Shown here piece by piece: positions 1 through 6,766 of a DNA stretch of 6,875 nt (position 1 is the stretch's first letter; each line of letters starts with the position of its first letter). The notes beneath the pieces were generated by a model. That model was not told where the DNA came from, made no database searches, and worked only from the letters and a program-made list of their open reading frames with translations. Both the position numbers and the translations under genes were made by a program. Origin of the DNA: Bacillota bacterium. GTDB taxonomy: Bacteria > Bacillota > Clostridia > Lachnospirales > CAG-274. The DNA is taken from the NCBI GenBank assembly GCA_017627115.1, contig JAGAHK010000023.1, positions 1 to 6,875 on the forward strand, given 5' to 3'.

Positions 1-26
1 ATTTCGGTGCGTTTATTCTTTTTTTA

Positions 27-35
27 TGATATACT
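27..35 (+). promoter_or_regulatory. Extended -10 promoter candidate for the methyltransferase gene
   Basis: The bases TGATATACT form an extended -10 element: TG, one base, then TATACT, one mismatch from TATAAT. An overlapping TATGAT at 25-30 is an alternative -10. No good -35 TTGACA lies 16-18 bases upstream, which is usual for extended -10 promoters. Transcription would start near base 42 and give a short leader to the ATG at 68. The region is AT-rich, so chance matches are possible. Confidence 0.35.
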
Positions 36-54
36 TTCTATTATACAAGAGTTC

Positions 55-61
55 AAAGGGG
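55..61 (+). promoter_or_regulatory. Shine-Dalgarno site of the rlmD-like gene
   Basis: AAAGGGG sits six bases before the ATG at 68. It supports that start over an upstream ATG at base 26 of the other frame, whose reading frame does not encode a family-like protein. Confidence 0.6.
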
Positions 62-67
62 TAAAAT

Positions 68-748
68 ATGAGCAAAAAATATACAGATCAAGAGATAAAA
101 ATAACCGATCTGGAATTTCCCAACAAGGGCACGGGCTTATGGGAGGGAAACAAAGTGACGGTGAAAAATACGATACCCGGGCAGATCGTGCTTGCGGATG
201 TGAAGAAAAAACGCCGCCAAGTCGAGGGCAGACTGAAAGCGGTGCTGCAAAAGGCGGATTACGAGACAGAGCCTTCCTGTCCTGCTTTCGGCAGCTGCGG
301 CGGCTGTACATATCTTAATTTAAGCTATGAAAAACAGCTTGAACTGAAACAAAAGACAGTGAAAGACCTGCTTGATAACGCAGGTGTGGAATACGGCGTA
401 TTTCTGCCCGTAAAACCGAGCCCGATAAGCGAGGGCTACCGCAATAAAATGGAATTCAGCTTCGGCGACAACGGCGAGGGCGGAGAACTCTGCCTCGGTA
501 TGCGCAAGCGCGAGAGTTTTTATGAGGTGGTCAATGCCGACAAGTGCCGCATAGTTCACGCAGATGTGTGCAAGGTGCTGAAATTCACACTTGACTATCT
601 GCGCGGTACGGATGAACGGTTTTATCACAAAACACGCCATACGGGCACGCTGCGGCATCTGCTTGTGCGCCGCGCGTATTTCACGGGCGAAATATCGGTA
701 AATCTTGTCACAACATCGGAATTTCCTCCGAGCTTGAGGCGTGGGTAA
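68..748 (+). CDS. N-terminal fragment of RlmD-type methyltransferase (TRAM and Fe-S domains)
   Basis: The fragment has 226 codons. Residues about 1-62 form a TRAM domain, a small beta-barrel that binds RNA. Cys71, Cys77 and Cys80 (C-x5-C-x2-C, in the motif CPAFGSCGGC) and Cys160 match in spacing the four cysteines that hold the [4Fe-4S] cluster in E. coli RlmD. The segment around residues 121-132 (SEGYRNKMEFSF) is the usual start of the central domain. The last dozen residues (EFPPSLRRG) are out-of-frame sequence after the break and match nothing expected. Without the SAM-binding domain this piece cannot be a methyltransferase. Confidence 0.7.
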   Translation: MSKKYTDQEIKITDLEFPNKGTGLWEGNKVTVKNTIPGQIVLADVKKKRRQVEGRLKAVLQKADYETEPSCPAFGSCGGCTYLNLSYEKQLELKQKTVKDLLDNAGVEYGVFLPVKPSPISEGYRNKMEFSFGDNGEGGELCLGMRKRESFYEVVNADKCRIVHADVCKVLKFTLDYLRGTDERFYHKTRHTGTLRHLLVRRAYFTGEISVNLVTTSEFPPSLRRG

Positions 749-1440
749 AAGGTCTGCTTAAACTGCCGCTTGAAGGCAGCATAAAGGGCATTGCGCATAT
801 CATAAACGACGGTGTTGCCGATATAGTGAAAGCGGACGAAATAAAACAGCTTTACGGCGAAAATTATTTCAGCGAAAAACTGCTCGGTCTTGAATTTAAA
901 ATATCGACTTTCTCGTTTTTCCAAACGAATTCCGCAGGTGCGGAGGTGCTTTATTCGACCGTGCGCGACTTCGCAGGCAGCGGCGAAAACAAGATAATTT
1001 TCGACCTCTACTGCGGTACGGGTACAATAACACAGATAATGAGCAAAAACGCAAAAAAAGTTTACGGCATAGAGATAGTTGAGGAAGCCGTGGAAGCCGC
1101 AAAACAGAATGCAAAGCTCAACGGGATAGAAAACTGTGAGTTTATCGCAGGCGATGTGCTGAATATGGTCGATGAACTCGGCGACAGACCCGACCTTATC
1201 ATCCTTGACCCTCCTCGCGAGGGTATAAATCCGAAAGCGATAAGAAAAATAATCGACTTCGGCGCACCGAAACTTGTATATATCAGCTGTAAAGCAAGCT
1301 CCCTCTCAAAAGATCTGCTTGTTTTTGCGGAACACGGCTATAAAGTTGAAAAAGTGCAGTGTGTAGATATGTTCCCCGGCAGCTTTCATATAGAAACAGT
1401 CTGCCTTTTGGCGAAATATCCACAGGAAACACCCCGATAA
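718..1440 (+). CDS. C-terminal fragment of RlmD-type methyltransferase (SAM-binding catalytic domain)
   Basis: This is the catalytic half in the second frame. FDLYCGTGT at 1000-1026 is the glycine-rich SAM-binding motif I. DPPREG at 1207-1224 is motif IV. The Cys codon at 1288-1290, in YISCKASSL, is the expected nucleophile that attacks uracil C6. The Glu codon at 1393-1395, in the DMFPGSFHIETV region, is the expected general base. The segment TFSFFQTNS near 907-933 is also family-typical. The only usable start in this frame is a GTG at 826, with no Shine-Dalgarno in front and inside conserved domain sequence, so the piece is probably not translated by itself. Coordinates are given from the frame crossover; a gene caller would likely report 826-1440. 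Confidence 0.65.
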   Translation, partial: GISSELEAWVKGLLKLPLEGSIKGIAHIINDGVADIVKADEIKQLYGENYFSEKLLGLEFKISTFSFFQTNSAGAEVLYSTVRDFAGSGENKIIFDLYCGTGTITQIMSKNAKKVYGIEIVEEAVEAAKQNAKLNGIENCEFIAGDVLNMVDELGDRPDLIILDPPREGINPKAIRKIIDFGAPKLVYISCKASSLSKDLLVFAEHGYKVEKVQCVDMFPGSFHIETVCLLAKYPQETPR

Positions 1441-1446
1441 ACGATT

Positions 1447-1488
1447 TTTCAAACAGGAGATTTCAAACAGGAGATTTCAAACAGGAAA
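1447..1488 (+). repeat. Three tandem 14-bp repeats with Shine-Dalgarno-like cores
   Basis: The unit TTTCAAACAGGAGA occurs at 1447-1460 and 1461-1474 exactly, and at 1475-1488 with one change (final GAGA to GAAA). Each copy holds AGGAGA or AGGAAA. Only the third core, AGGAAA at 1483-1488, lies at a working distance (5 bases) from the ATG at 1494. The better AGGAG cores lie about 20 and 34 bases away. The array fills most of the 53-base gap between the methyltransferase stop and the peptidase start and looks like a small slippage expansion of the ribosome-binding region. Confidence 0.85.
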
Positions 1489-1493
1489 ATACT

Positions 1494-3557
1494 ATGAAAA
1501 AAACAAAAAACTTTTTCCGCGCGGCAGCGGCATTCGGCATGGCTTTTGTGCTTGCTGCGTGTTCGGGGACTGTCGAAAGCGAACGTCCGGGCGAAGGTAA
1601 ATGGCGCAACTCGGACATAACAGGCAGCGTTTCGGAAAATGAGACCGTAAGATTGCAGGATGATTTTGCGGCGGCTGCCAATAAAGAGTTTATAGTTAAC
1701 GCAAAGTCGGGTGACAGTTCTTTCAGCAGGAACTTTATGAATTTGCTGGAAAAAGAGAAAACGCTTATAAACTCTTTATCCTATGACGGAGAAGAGGGCG
1801 AACTGAAAAAATACGTCGAGCTTGCGGCGGATTGGGATGCACGCAACAAAAACGGCGCAGAACCGCTGCGCAAGTACATAGAGGTGATAGAAAACATCTC
1901 CTCTCTTGATGAACTGACAGCGTATCAATGCAGCGAGGAGGACGACCCCTTCGCTTTAGGTCTTATTATGCCTGTAAGATTCAGTCAGGATTCTTCGAGT
2001 ACCCGTGACTTCTGCCTTGAAATAGGTATGCCGGATCTGAGCCTTGAGAAAACCGATGATTATTTTACGCTTTCTCCACAAGGATACGAAAAAAAGAAAT
2101 ATATATGCGGTTTTACCGAGTATGTGCTTGGCAGGCTCGGATATGACGACCGCAGGATACAGACGATTTTAAACCGCAGTTTCCGCTTTGAGAGAAAACT
2201 TGCTGCCTGTGATAACAAAATCACACGTTACGATCAGAACAATGATACTATGATTTTTGATTATGACAGCTGTATAGAAAAGGCAGGCAATTATCCGCTG
2301 AAAGAAATATTTGAAGCGCGCGGTATACCCAAAGACGTAAGGCTTTGTATGAATACACACAGTATAAAAAAGCTGCTGCCGCTGTACTCGGAAAAAAATC
2401 TTGAGGATATAAAGGCAATGCTTATTGTGCATACCGTGATGAAAGGCGGACATTTTCTTGACCGTGAAGCCTATGACAAAGAAATGGAAATGCAGGTAAG
2501 TAAGCTGGCGGAAACAGATGAAACGCAAGCCGACTTTTTCGGGGATGATATAGAGGGACGTATACTGTATGGTGATTATATCGCCCAAAGCGAATGCCGA
2601 TTTATATTGGACAAGCTTTATGTGGAAAAAAACATTGATAAAAGCACTGTTGAGGATGTTGAAAAGCTTACCGATGATATAATAAACGAATTCCGTGTGC
2701 TTTTTGATGACGAGGAGTGGCTTTCGGATGAGGGCAGGAAAGCCTGCCTTGAAAAGCTGGATAATATACAGCCCCATGTTATAGTGCCCGATTTTGATTT
2801 GTTTGACTTTTCGGGGCTGAACATAACTTCCGCAAAAGACGGCGGCACATTTTTTGATGCGCAGCTTGATTCGGAAAGGTATGGGAAAAAGCTGATATAT
2901 AAACTGTGTTCACAGCCTTATGACAGAAGCAAATGGTACCCCACGGGAATGAGTACTACAGAAATCAATGCTTTATATATCCCGGCAGAAAACGCTATAT
3001 ATATTATGGCAGGTGTAGCCGAAGCACCGATATATTCGCCCGATATGTCGTATGAGCAGAAACTTGCGGGTCTTGGCACAATAATCGGGCATGAAATAAC
3101 ACACGCTTTTGACAGCACGGGCGCGCGTTATGACAAAAACGGTGCAGAAAACAAATGGCTGCCGATGATGGATGAATTGCAGTTTTCCGACCGTGCCACA
3201 AAGGTCTCGGAATACTACAGTACGATACGTCCTTTCCCGAACGGTTCGGATTATGAAGGTACACAGGTATCGGGAGAAGCAACTGCGGATATGGGCGGTC
3301 TGAAGGTGACTCTTTCCATAGCATCAAAGCAAAAAGATTTTGACTATGACAAATATTTCAGACAGTATGCAAAGCTTTGGAGTAATTCGGTGTCGGAGGA
3401 CAGAGGACGTGAATTATTTAAAACAGATCCGCATCCGCTCTGTTATCTGCGCATAAATGTCGGTTTGCAGCAGTTTGAGGAGTTTTATGATACTTACGGA
3501 ATACAGGAAGAAGACGGTATGTACCTGGCCGAAGAAAAACGCATTGCGGTCTGGTAA
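1494..3557 (+). CDS. Lipoprotein M13-family zinc metallopeptidase (neprilysin/PepO-like)
   Basis: This is a 687-residue secreted endopeptidase that should cut peptides at the outer face of the membrane. The N-terminus has a basic stretch, a hydrophobic segment and the lipobox L20-A21-A22-C23, so it is expected to be lipidated on Cys23. The M13 N-terminal domain starts near residue 50 with LQDDFAAAAN. NALY at 492-495 replaces the usual substrate-binding NAFY. The zinc site is H533-E-I-T-H537 plus E595 in EATADMGG, with D599 also conserved; the 62-residue spacing is very close to neprilysin. H647 and R653, six apart near the C-terminus, match neprilysin H711 and R717. The protein ends in the typical R-I-A-V-W. 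The ATG at 1494 is chosen because it gives the signal peptide and has AGGAAA five bases upstream; a start at 1359 would overlap the methyltransferase and hide the signal. The stop is 15 bases before the ABC ATPase gene, so the two may be cotranscribed. The substrate is unknown. Confidence 0.92.
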   Translation: MKKTKNFFRAAAAFGMAFVLAACSGTVESERPGEGKWRNSDITGSVSENETVRLQDDFAAAANKEFIVNAKSGDSSFSRNFMNLLEKEKTLINSLSYDGEEGELKKYVELAADWDARNKNGAEPLRKYIEVIENISSLDELTAYQCSEEDDPFALGLIMPVRFSQDSSSTRDFCLEIGMPDLSLEKTDDYFTLSPQGYEKKKYICGFTEYVLGRLGYDDRRIQTILNRSFRFERKLAACDNKITRYDQNNDTMIFDYDSCIEKAGNYPLKEIFEARGIPKDVRLCMNTHSIKKLLPLYSEKNLEDIKAMLIVHTVMKGGHFLDREAYDKEMEMQVSKLAETDETQADFFGDDIEGRILYGDYIAQSECRFILDKLYVEKNIDKSTVEDVEKLTDDIINEFRVLFDDEEWLSDEGRKACLEKLDNIQPHVIVPDFDLFDFSGLNITSAKDGGTFFDAQLDSERYGKKLIYKLCSQPYDRSKWYPTGMSTTEINALYIPAENAIYIMAGVAEAPIYSPDMSYEQKLAGLGTIIGHEITHAFDSTGARYDKNGAENKWLPMMDELQFSDRATKVSEYYSTIRPFPNGSDYEGTQVSGEATADMGGLKVTLSIASKQKDFDYDKYFRQYAKLWSNSVSEDRGRELFKTDPHPLCYLRINVGLQQFEEFYDTYGIQEEDGMYLAEEKRIAVW

Positions 3558-3572
3558 ACGGAGAAAAGTGAT

Positions 3573-4400
3573 ATGAACGATGATCGACCCGTTATCAAAA
3601 TGGATAACATTGTAAAAAAATATGGCAGCCATGAGGTATTGAAAGGTGTTTCGCTTACTGTGAATAAAGGCGATATTTACGGTCTTATCGGCAAAAACGG
3701 CGCAGGCAAGACGACTATTTTCAAAATACTTCTCGGTCTGTCGGAAAGCAGCGGCGGCGAGATCTCCATTTTAGGCTCGTCCACCCCTAAAGAACACGAA
3801 CGCAGCCGTAAAAACATCGGCTTTTTTGTGGGTCACAGCTTTTACCCCTATCTTACGTCCGTTGAAAACCTGCGCTATTTTGCAACGGTAAAGGGAATAC
3901 CTGCAAAGGAGCAGAAAAAAGAGATAGACAGGGTACTTGAAATAGTTGACCTTAAAGGCGTGAAAAAGCCTGCAAGCAAATTCTCACTTGGTATGAAACA
4001 GCGTCTCGGCATAGCAAATGCTATTCTCGGGAACCCCGAGATACTCATACTTGACGAGCCTACAAACGGTCTCGATCCGCAGGGCATTGCCGATATAAGG
4101 CATATGGTAAGGCGCTGTAACGAGGAGTTCGGTATGACGGTGATAGTTTCTTCACATATCCTCGGTGAGCTTGAACATACGGCAGAGCGCTTCGGTATAG
4201 TCAACGAGGGTATAGTGGTCAGCGAAATAACGCAGGATGACCTTAAAGAAAAAGAAAAAGTGATAGAAATAGCCGTTGACGATCTTGAAAAGGCAAAACA
4301 GCTTCTTGCGGACGGCGGAGTTAAAGTACTGCGTGAAGTACAGGAAAAATCAAGCCTTGAGGACTTCTATTTCCGCCTTATCGGAGGTGGCGGCAAATGA
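3573..4400 (+). CDS. ABC transporter ATP-binding protein (bacitracin/lantibiotic-resistance-like)
   Basis: This 275-residue cytoplasmic ATPase powers the two permeases encoded next to it. Motifs in order: A-loop aromatic Y17; Walker A GKNGAGKTT at 40-48; signature FSLGMKQR at 137-144 (the SLGMKQR form in place of LSGGQ, as in BcrA- and lantibiotic-immunity-type ATPases); Walker B ILILDEP at 157-163 with catalytic E162; D-loop GLD at 166-168; H-loop H195 in VSSHI. The Q-loop region reads IGFFVGHSFYPYLT (82-95) and has neither the normal Gln nor the Glu often seen in this subgroup. Residues from about 220 form the accessory tail. GGAG at 3560-3563 lies nine bases before the ATG. The stop overlaps the next start (ATGA at 4397-4400), implying translational coupling. 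Substrate is not determined; peptide antibiotic efflux or immunity is plausible only by family resemblance. Confidence 0.92.
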   Translation: MNDDRPVIKMDNIVKKYGSHEVLKGVSLTVNKGDIYGLIGKNGAGKTTIFKILLGLSESSGGEISILGSSTPKEHERSRKNIGFFVGHSFYPYLTSVENLRYFATVKGIPAKEQKKEIDRVLEIVDLKGVKKPASKFSLGMKQRLGIANAILGNPEILILDEPTNGLDPQGIADIRHMVRRCNEEFGMTVIVSSHILGELEHTAERFGIVNEGIVVSEITQDDLKEKEKVIEIAVDDLEKAKQLLADGGVKVLREVQEKSSLEDFYFRLIGGGGK

Positions 4401-5119
4401 GCGCACTTATAAAAGCGGATACGCGGCGCATTTTCAGGAAAAAAGGCTTTTGGATAATTATGTTCTTTATGTTGTTTTTTCAGTTTTTTGATGCGTTTAT
4501 AATAACCGATGAATCTGCCGAAAAGATAATGAATGATGCACAGAGAAATCTGGGTATGGGTCATCTTCTTATCGTAACTGTGTTTGTTTTTTTGAGCGTT
4601 ATTGCAGATGACAGAAAAAGCAGCATTTTTGAGGCAAATATTGCAATAGGTCTGAGCAGAACAAAACTGCTGCTTGCCAAAACATCGGAGTTTGCGCTGG
4701 TGATGACATTATTCTATTTTTTAATGACATCCTTCAGGCTTTTGTGGTACAAGCTTTGTTCGGTGCCGCTTTCAAACCGCCAGCTCGGTCTTATAGCCAT
4801 ATATGCGGCCTTTGCCGTTGCCCACGGCATTATCTGCCTTATGGCGGCAACGCTTGCGGATATTGCACTTGACAGTACTGCAGCAGGCATTATCACGCTT
4901 GTTATAATGCTGATTTTATTGTCATTGGTACTTAAAACGGTGGAAACAATATATAAAATAAATCTGTACAATTATATTCCCGGCGGACTTCTGGATGCTG
5001 CTTATGCAAATGCGGCTGTGGGCATATTCCCGTGGCAGCTTATACCCACGGCGCTTTACGGCATTGCTGCTTTTGCTGCGACTTCCGCCTTATTCAATAA
5101 AAAGGAGCTTCAGTTATGA
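4397..5119 (+). CDS. ABC transporter permease, ABC-2-like (first of two)
   Basis: This is a 240-residue integral membrane protein with about six hydrophobic segments, near residues 17-37, 53-70, 97-115, 130-155, 160-180 and 213-232. It opens with a short cytoplasmic basic stretch (IKADTRRIFRKK). The loop after segment two, around residues 73-95, ends in GLSRTKLLLAK, a pattern common in ABC-2 permeases of the peptide-resistance type. The C-terminus is a short charged tail, NKKELQL. GGAGG at 4383-4387 is a strong ribosome site nine bases upstream and lies inside the ATPase gene. The gene overlaps the ATPase stop and the next permease start by four bases each, so the three products are probably made in step. 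It is most likely a half of a two-permease channel with the following gene. Substrate unknown. Confidence 0.82.
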   Translation: MSALIKADTRRIFRKKGFWIIMFFMLFFQFFDAFIITDESAEKIMNDAQRNLGMGHLLIVTVFVFLSVIADDRKSSIFEANIAIGLSRTKLLLAKTSEFALVMTLFYFLMTSFRLLWYKLCSVPLSNRQLGLIAIYAAFAVAHGIICLMAATLADIALDSTAAGIITLVIMLILLSLVLKTVETIYKINLYNYIPGGLLDAAYANAAVGIFPWQLIPTALYGIAAFAATSALFNKKELQL

Positions 5120-5859
5120 TAGGTCTGATAAGAGCGGATCTGCGAAGACTACTCGGCAAAAAGAGCTTTTTGCTTGTGCTGCTCATCACTGCGGTGATAG
5201 CGGTGATAACAATTTTGGTTGAAAAAAAGGATTTTTATAACGGACTTGTATTTGCAATGAACCGAAGGGCAGACGTGACGGGATTTATTGTTCTTGTCGT
5301 GGGCATTACATCGTTTTTAGGCATATATGCGGACGAGTTTTCCGCAAAATCTTTTCAGGCGGTTATCGGCCGCGGTATACCGCGCAATAAGATAGTTCTG
5401 GTCAAGCTGATAGACTGCACTGTTATGACGGGCTTGGTGTTTTTCTTCTTTTGGGCTTTGTTTTGCGTGTTCGGGCTTATAAGGGGCGTAAAAATGAGTG
5501 CAGACGAGGTTAAGATACTTGCGGTATCCTGTATCTGCGCCGCTTACATAGTTATCTGTACAACGCCGCTTGCCGCTGTTTTTATGTTTGCAACGGAAAA
5601 CAAGGCGCTGTCGGTATTTATAGAACTGCTGCTGTTGGTCATTATCCCGATGATATTTTTCTTTATTAACGATCTGCCGTTTGTTTATAACAACCGTTTA
5701 ACATCGTATTATATAACGGGCTTTGCGGATGGTTTTTATTCGGATATGATGCTTTTCGGCGGCGGTTTGGGCAGATTGCTTCTCGGTGCTGTGATATACC
5801 TCGGCATTGCTTATGTGCTGACAACGCTGATATTCACCAAAAAAGAACTTGAATTGTGA
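5116..5859 (+). CDS. ABC transporter permease, ABC-2-like (second of two)
   Basis: This is a 247-residue membrane protein with about six hydrophobic segments, near residues 16-36, 54-71, 100-121, 131-155, 163-186 and 218-240. It shares its architecture with the preceding permease: the same opening (LIRADLRRLLGKK against LIKADTRRIFRKK), a matching cytoplasmic loop with an R-x-K-x3-x-K pattern (IPRNKIVLVK), and nearly the same tail (TKKELEL against NKKELQL). The two therefore look like diverged paralogues that pair in the membrane. GGAG at 5104-5107 lies eight bases before the ATG, which overlaps the upstream TGA in ATGA. It should form a heterodimeric exporter with the first permease and the ATPase. 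Substrate cannot be assigned from sequence. Confidence 0.82.
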   Translation: MIGLIRADLRRLLGKKSFLLVLLITAVIAVITILVEKKDFYNGLVFAMNRRADVTGFIVLVVGITSFLGIYADEFSAKSFQAVIGRGIPRNKIVLVKLIDCTVMTGLVFFFFWALFCVFGLIRGVKMSADEVKILAVSCICAAYIVICTTPLAAVFMFATENKALSVFIELLLLVIIPMIFFFINDLPFVYNNRLTSYYITGFADGFYSDMMLFGGGLGRLLLGAVIYLGIAYVLTTLIFTKKELEL

Positions 5860-5870
5860 TATATTTTGAA

Positions 5871-5876
5871 GAGGTG
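5871..5876 (+). promoter_or_regulatory. Shine-Dalgarno site that decides the larE start
   Basis: GAGGTG lies four bases before the ATG at 5881 (six counting from GAGG). A TTG at 5866 is in frame, but starting there would place this site inside the coding region, leave no ribosome site upstream and add five residues (including Cys-Cys) ahead of the normal start. Confidence 0.65.
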
Positions 5877-5880
5877 CTGT

Positions 5881-6708
5881 ATGATATTAGACGAAAAATA
5901 CGAAAAACTTAAAGAGTATCTGAAATCTCTCGGCTCGGTCGCCGTAGCCTTTTCGGGCGGTGTGGATTCGACATTTCTGTTAAAGACTGCACATGATGTG
6001 CTGGGCGATAACTGCGCGGCGATAACTGCGCGCTCCTGCTCGTTTCCCGAACGCGAACTGAACGAGGCAAAGGCATTTTGTGCCGCAGAGGGTATAAAAC
6101 AGGTCATAGTGGAGTCGGAAGAACTGAAAATAGACGGTTTTGCGCAAAATCCTCCGAATCGCTGTTACCTTTGCAAAACAGAGCTTTTTGTAAAAATACG
6201 CAGCGCGGCGGAAAAACTCGGGCTTGAAAATCTTGCCGAGGGCTCAAACACCGATGATAACGGCGACTACCGCCCGGGGCTTATCGCAGTGAAAGAACAG
6301 AATGTAAAAAGTCCGCTGCGTTTTGCCGAACTGAATAAAGAGGAGATAAGGGAGCTTTCACGCAGGCTCGGTCTGCCTACAAGCGAAAAACAGTCTTTTG
6401 CCTGCCTTTCGTCAAGGTTTGTCTACGGCGAGACCATAACCGAGAAAAAATTGGGCATGGTCGATAGGGCAGAGCAGTTTTTGCTTGATCTGGGTTTTAC
6501 ACAGGTGCGTGTGAGAATACACGGCAATATCGCGCGTATAGAGATAATGCCCGACGAATTCGGCAAAATGCTTGAAAATTCCGAAGCGGTATATAAAAAG
6601 CTTAAAGAAGTGGGTTTTTCCTATGTTTCGCTCGATCTTGGCGGTTACAGAACGGGCAGTATGAACGAAACGCTTGCTGTCGACAAAACAGGAAAAATAT
6701 TATTGTAA
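5881..6708 (+). CDS. larE: ATP-dependent sulfur transferase LarE (nickel-pincer cofactor synthesis)
   Basis: LarE adenylates and then thiolates the carboxylates of the pyridinium precursor made by LarB; LarC then inserts nickel, giving the cofactor first found in lactate racemase LarA. The 275-residue length is normal. SGGVDST at residues 25-31 is the PP-loop that binds ATP pyrophosphate. NPPNRCYLCK (90-99) holds Cys95 and Cys98. Cys175 in FACLSSRFVYGE lies at the position of L. plantarum Cys176, which donates its own sulfur. Having all three cysteines resembles LarE proteins reported to carry a [4Fe-4S] cluster in place of sacrificing a cysteine; this is inference here. EGSNTDDNGDYRPG at about 120-133 is also family-typical. 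The gene starts 21 bases after the permease stop, with GAGGTG in front of the ATG, so it may be the last gene of the transcription unit. larA, larB and larC are not in this window. PP-loop relatives are a lesser alternative. Confidence 0.9.
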   Translation: MILDEKYEKLKEYLKSLGSVAVAFSGGVDSTFLLKTAHDVLGDNCAAITARSCSFPERELNEAKAFCAAEGIKQVIVESEELKIDGFAQNPPNRCYLCKTELFVKIRSAAEKLGLENLAEGSNTDDNGDYRPGLIAVKEQNVKSPLRFAELNKEEIRELSRRLGLPTSEKQSFACLSSRFVYGETITEKKLGMVDRAEQFLLDLGFTQVRVRIHGNIARIEIMPDEFGKMLENSEAVYKKLKEVGFSYVSLDLGGYRTGSMNETLAVDKTGKILL

Positions 6709-6715
6709 AATATAT

Positions 6716-6766
6716 GGGGCTGTCGCATTAAAATTTATCTTGAAAATCAGCGATTAGTCCCCTTTT
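6716..6766 (+). terminator. Candidate Rho-independent terminator after larE
   Basis: GGGGCTGTCGC (6716-6726) pairs with GCGATTAGTCCCC (6750-6762). This gives about eleven pairs (one G-U) with two single unpaired T bases, a loop of 23 bases, and TTTT at 6763-6766. It starts eight bases after the larE stop, the right place to end the unit. The large loop and bulges make it imperfect. The same GGGGCTGTCGC could instead be one end of a mobile or palindromic element. Confidence 0.45.

Larger units (their letters stand above)
68..1440 (+). pseudogene. rlmD: 23S rRNA (uracil-5-)-methyltransferase, RlmD/RumA type, interrupted by a frameshift
   Basis: This is one gene read in two frames. The intact protein uses S-adenosylmethionine to methylate C5 of a uridine in 23S rRNA (U1939 in E. 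coli; some Firmicute homologues also modify U747). The first frame (from 68) carries the TRAM RNA-binding domain and the iron-sulfur cysteines, then stops at 746-748. The second frame picks up at 718 and reads G-I-S-S-E-L-E-A-W, continuing the family sequence through to the stop at 1438-1440. Adding one base (for example a third G at 718-719) joins the halves with no residue obviously missing and gives about 457 aa, a normal length for the family. All catalytic motifs are present, so the damage is recent, or it is a sequencing or assembly error. No slippery heptamer is visible at the junction, so programmed frameshifting is unlikely. The site specificity (U1939, U747 or both) cannot be read from sequence. 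Confidence 0.85.

Noticed and set aside
24..311. Open frames on both strands over the first 318 bases
   Set aside because: They are alternative-frame readings of the TRAM region of rlmD, whose own frame carries recognisable family motifs.
700..750. Programmed -1 ribosomal frameshift in rlmD
   Set aside because: No X-XXY-YYZ slippery heptamer or evident downstream stem is seen at the junction, and the family is not known to need recoding. Mutation or sequence error is simpler.
1359..1493. Longer start for the M13 peptidase at 1359
   Set aside because: It would overlap the methyltransferase end in another frame and bury the lipoprotein signal peptide. The ATG at 1494 has a spaced ribosome site and gives a textbook lipobox.
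2169..2777. Long minus-strand open frame of about 200 codons inside the peptidase gene
   Set aside because: It lies wholly opposite a confidently assigned M13 gene, and its Phe/Ile/Tyr/His-rich composition is what reverse reading of that gene gives.
3004..3327. Minus-strand open frame opposite the M13 catalytic site
   Set aside because: The plus strand here encodes HEITH and EATAD zinc motifs; the opposite frame shows no family features.
5866..5880. TTG start giving a larE product five residues longer
   Set aside because: It places the Shine-Dalgarno inside the gene. The ATG at 5881 is better supplied and matches usual LarE length.
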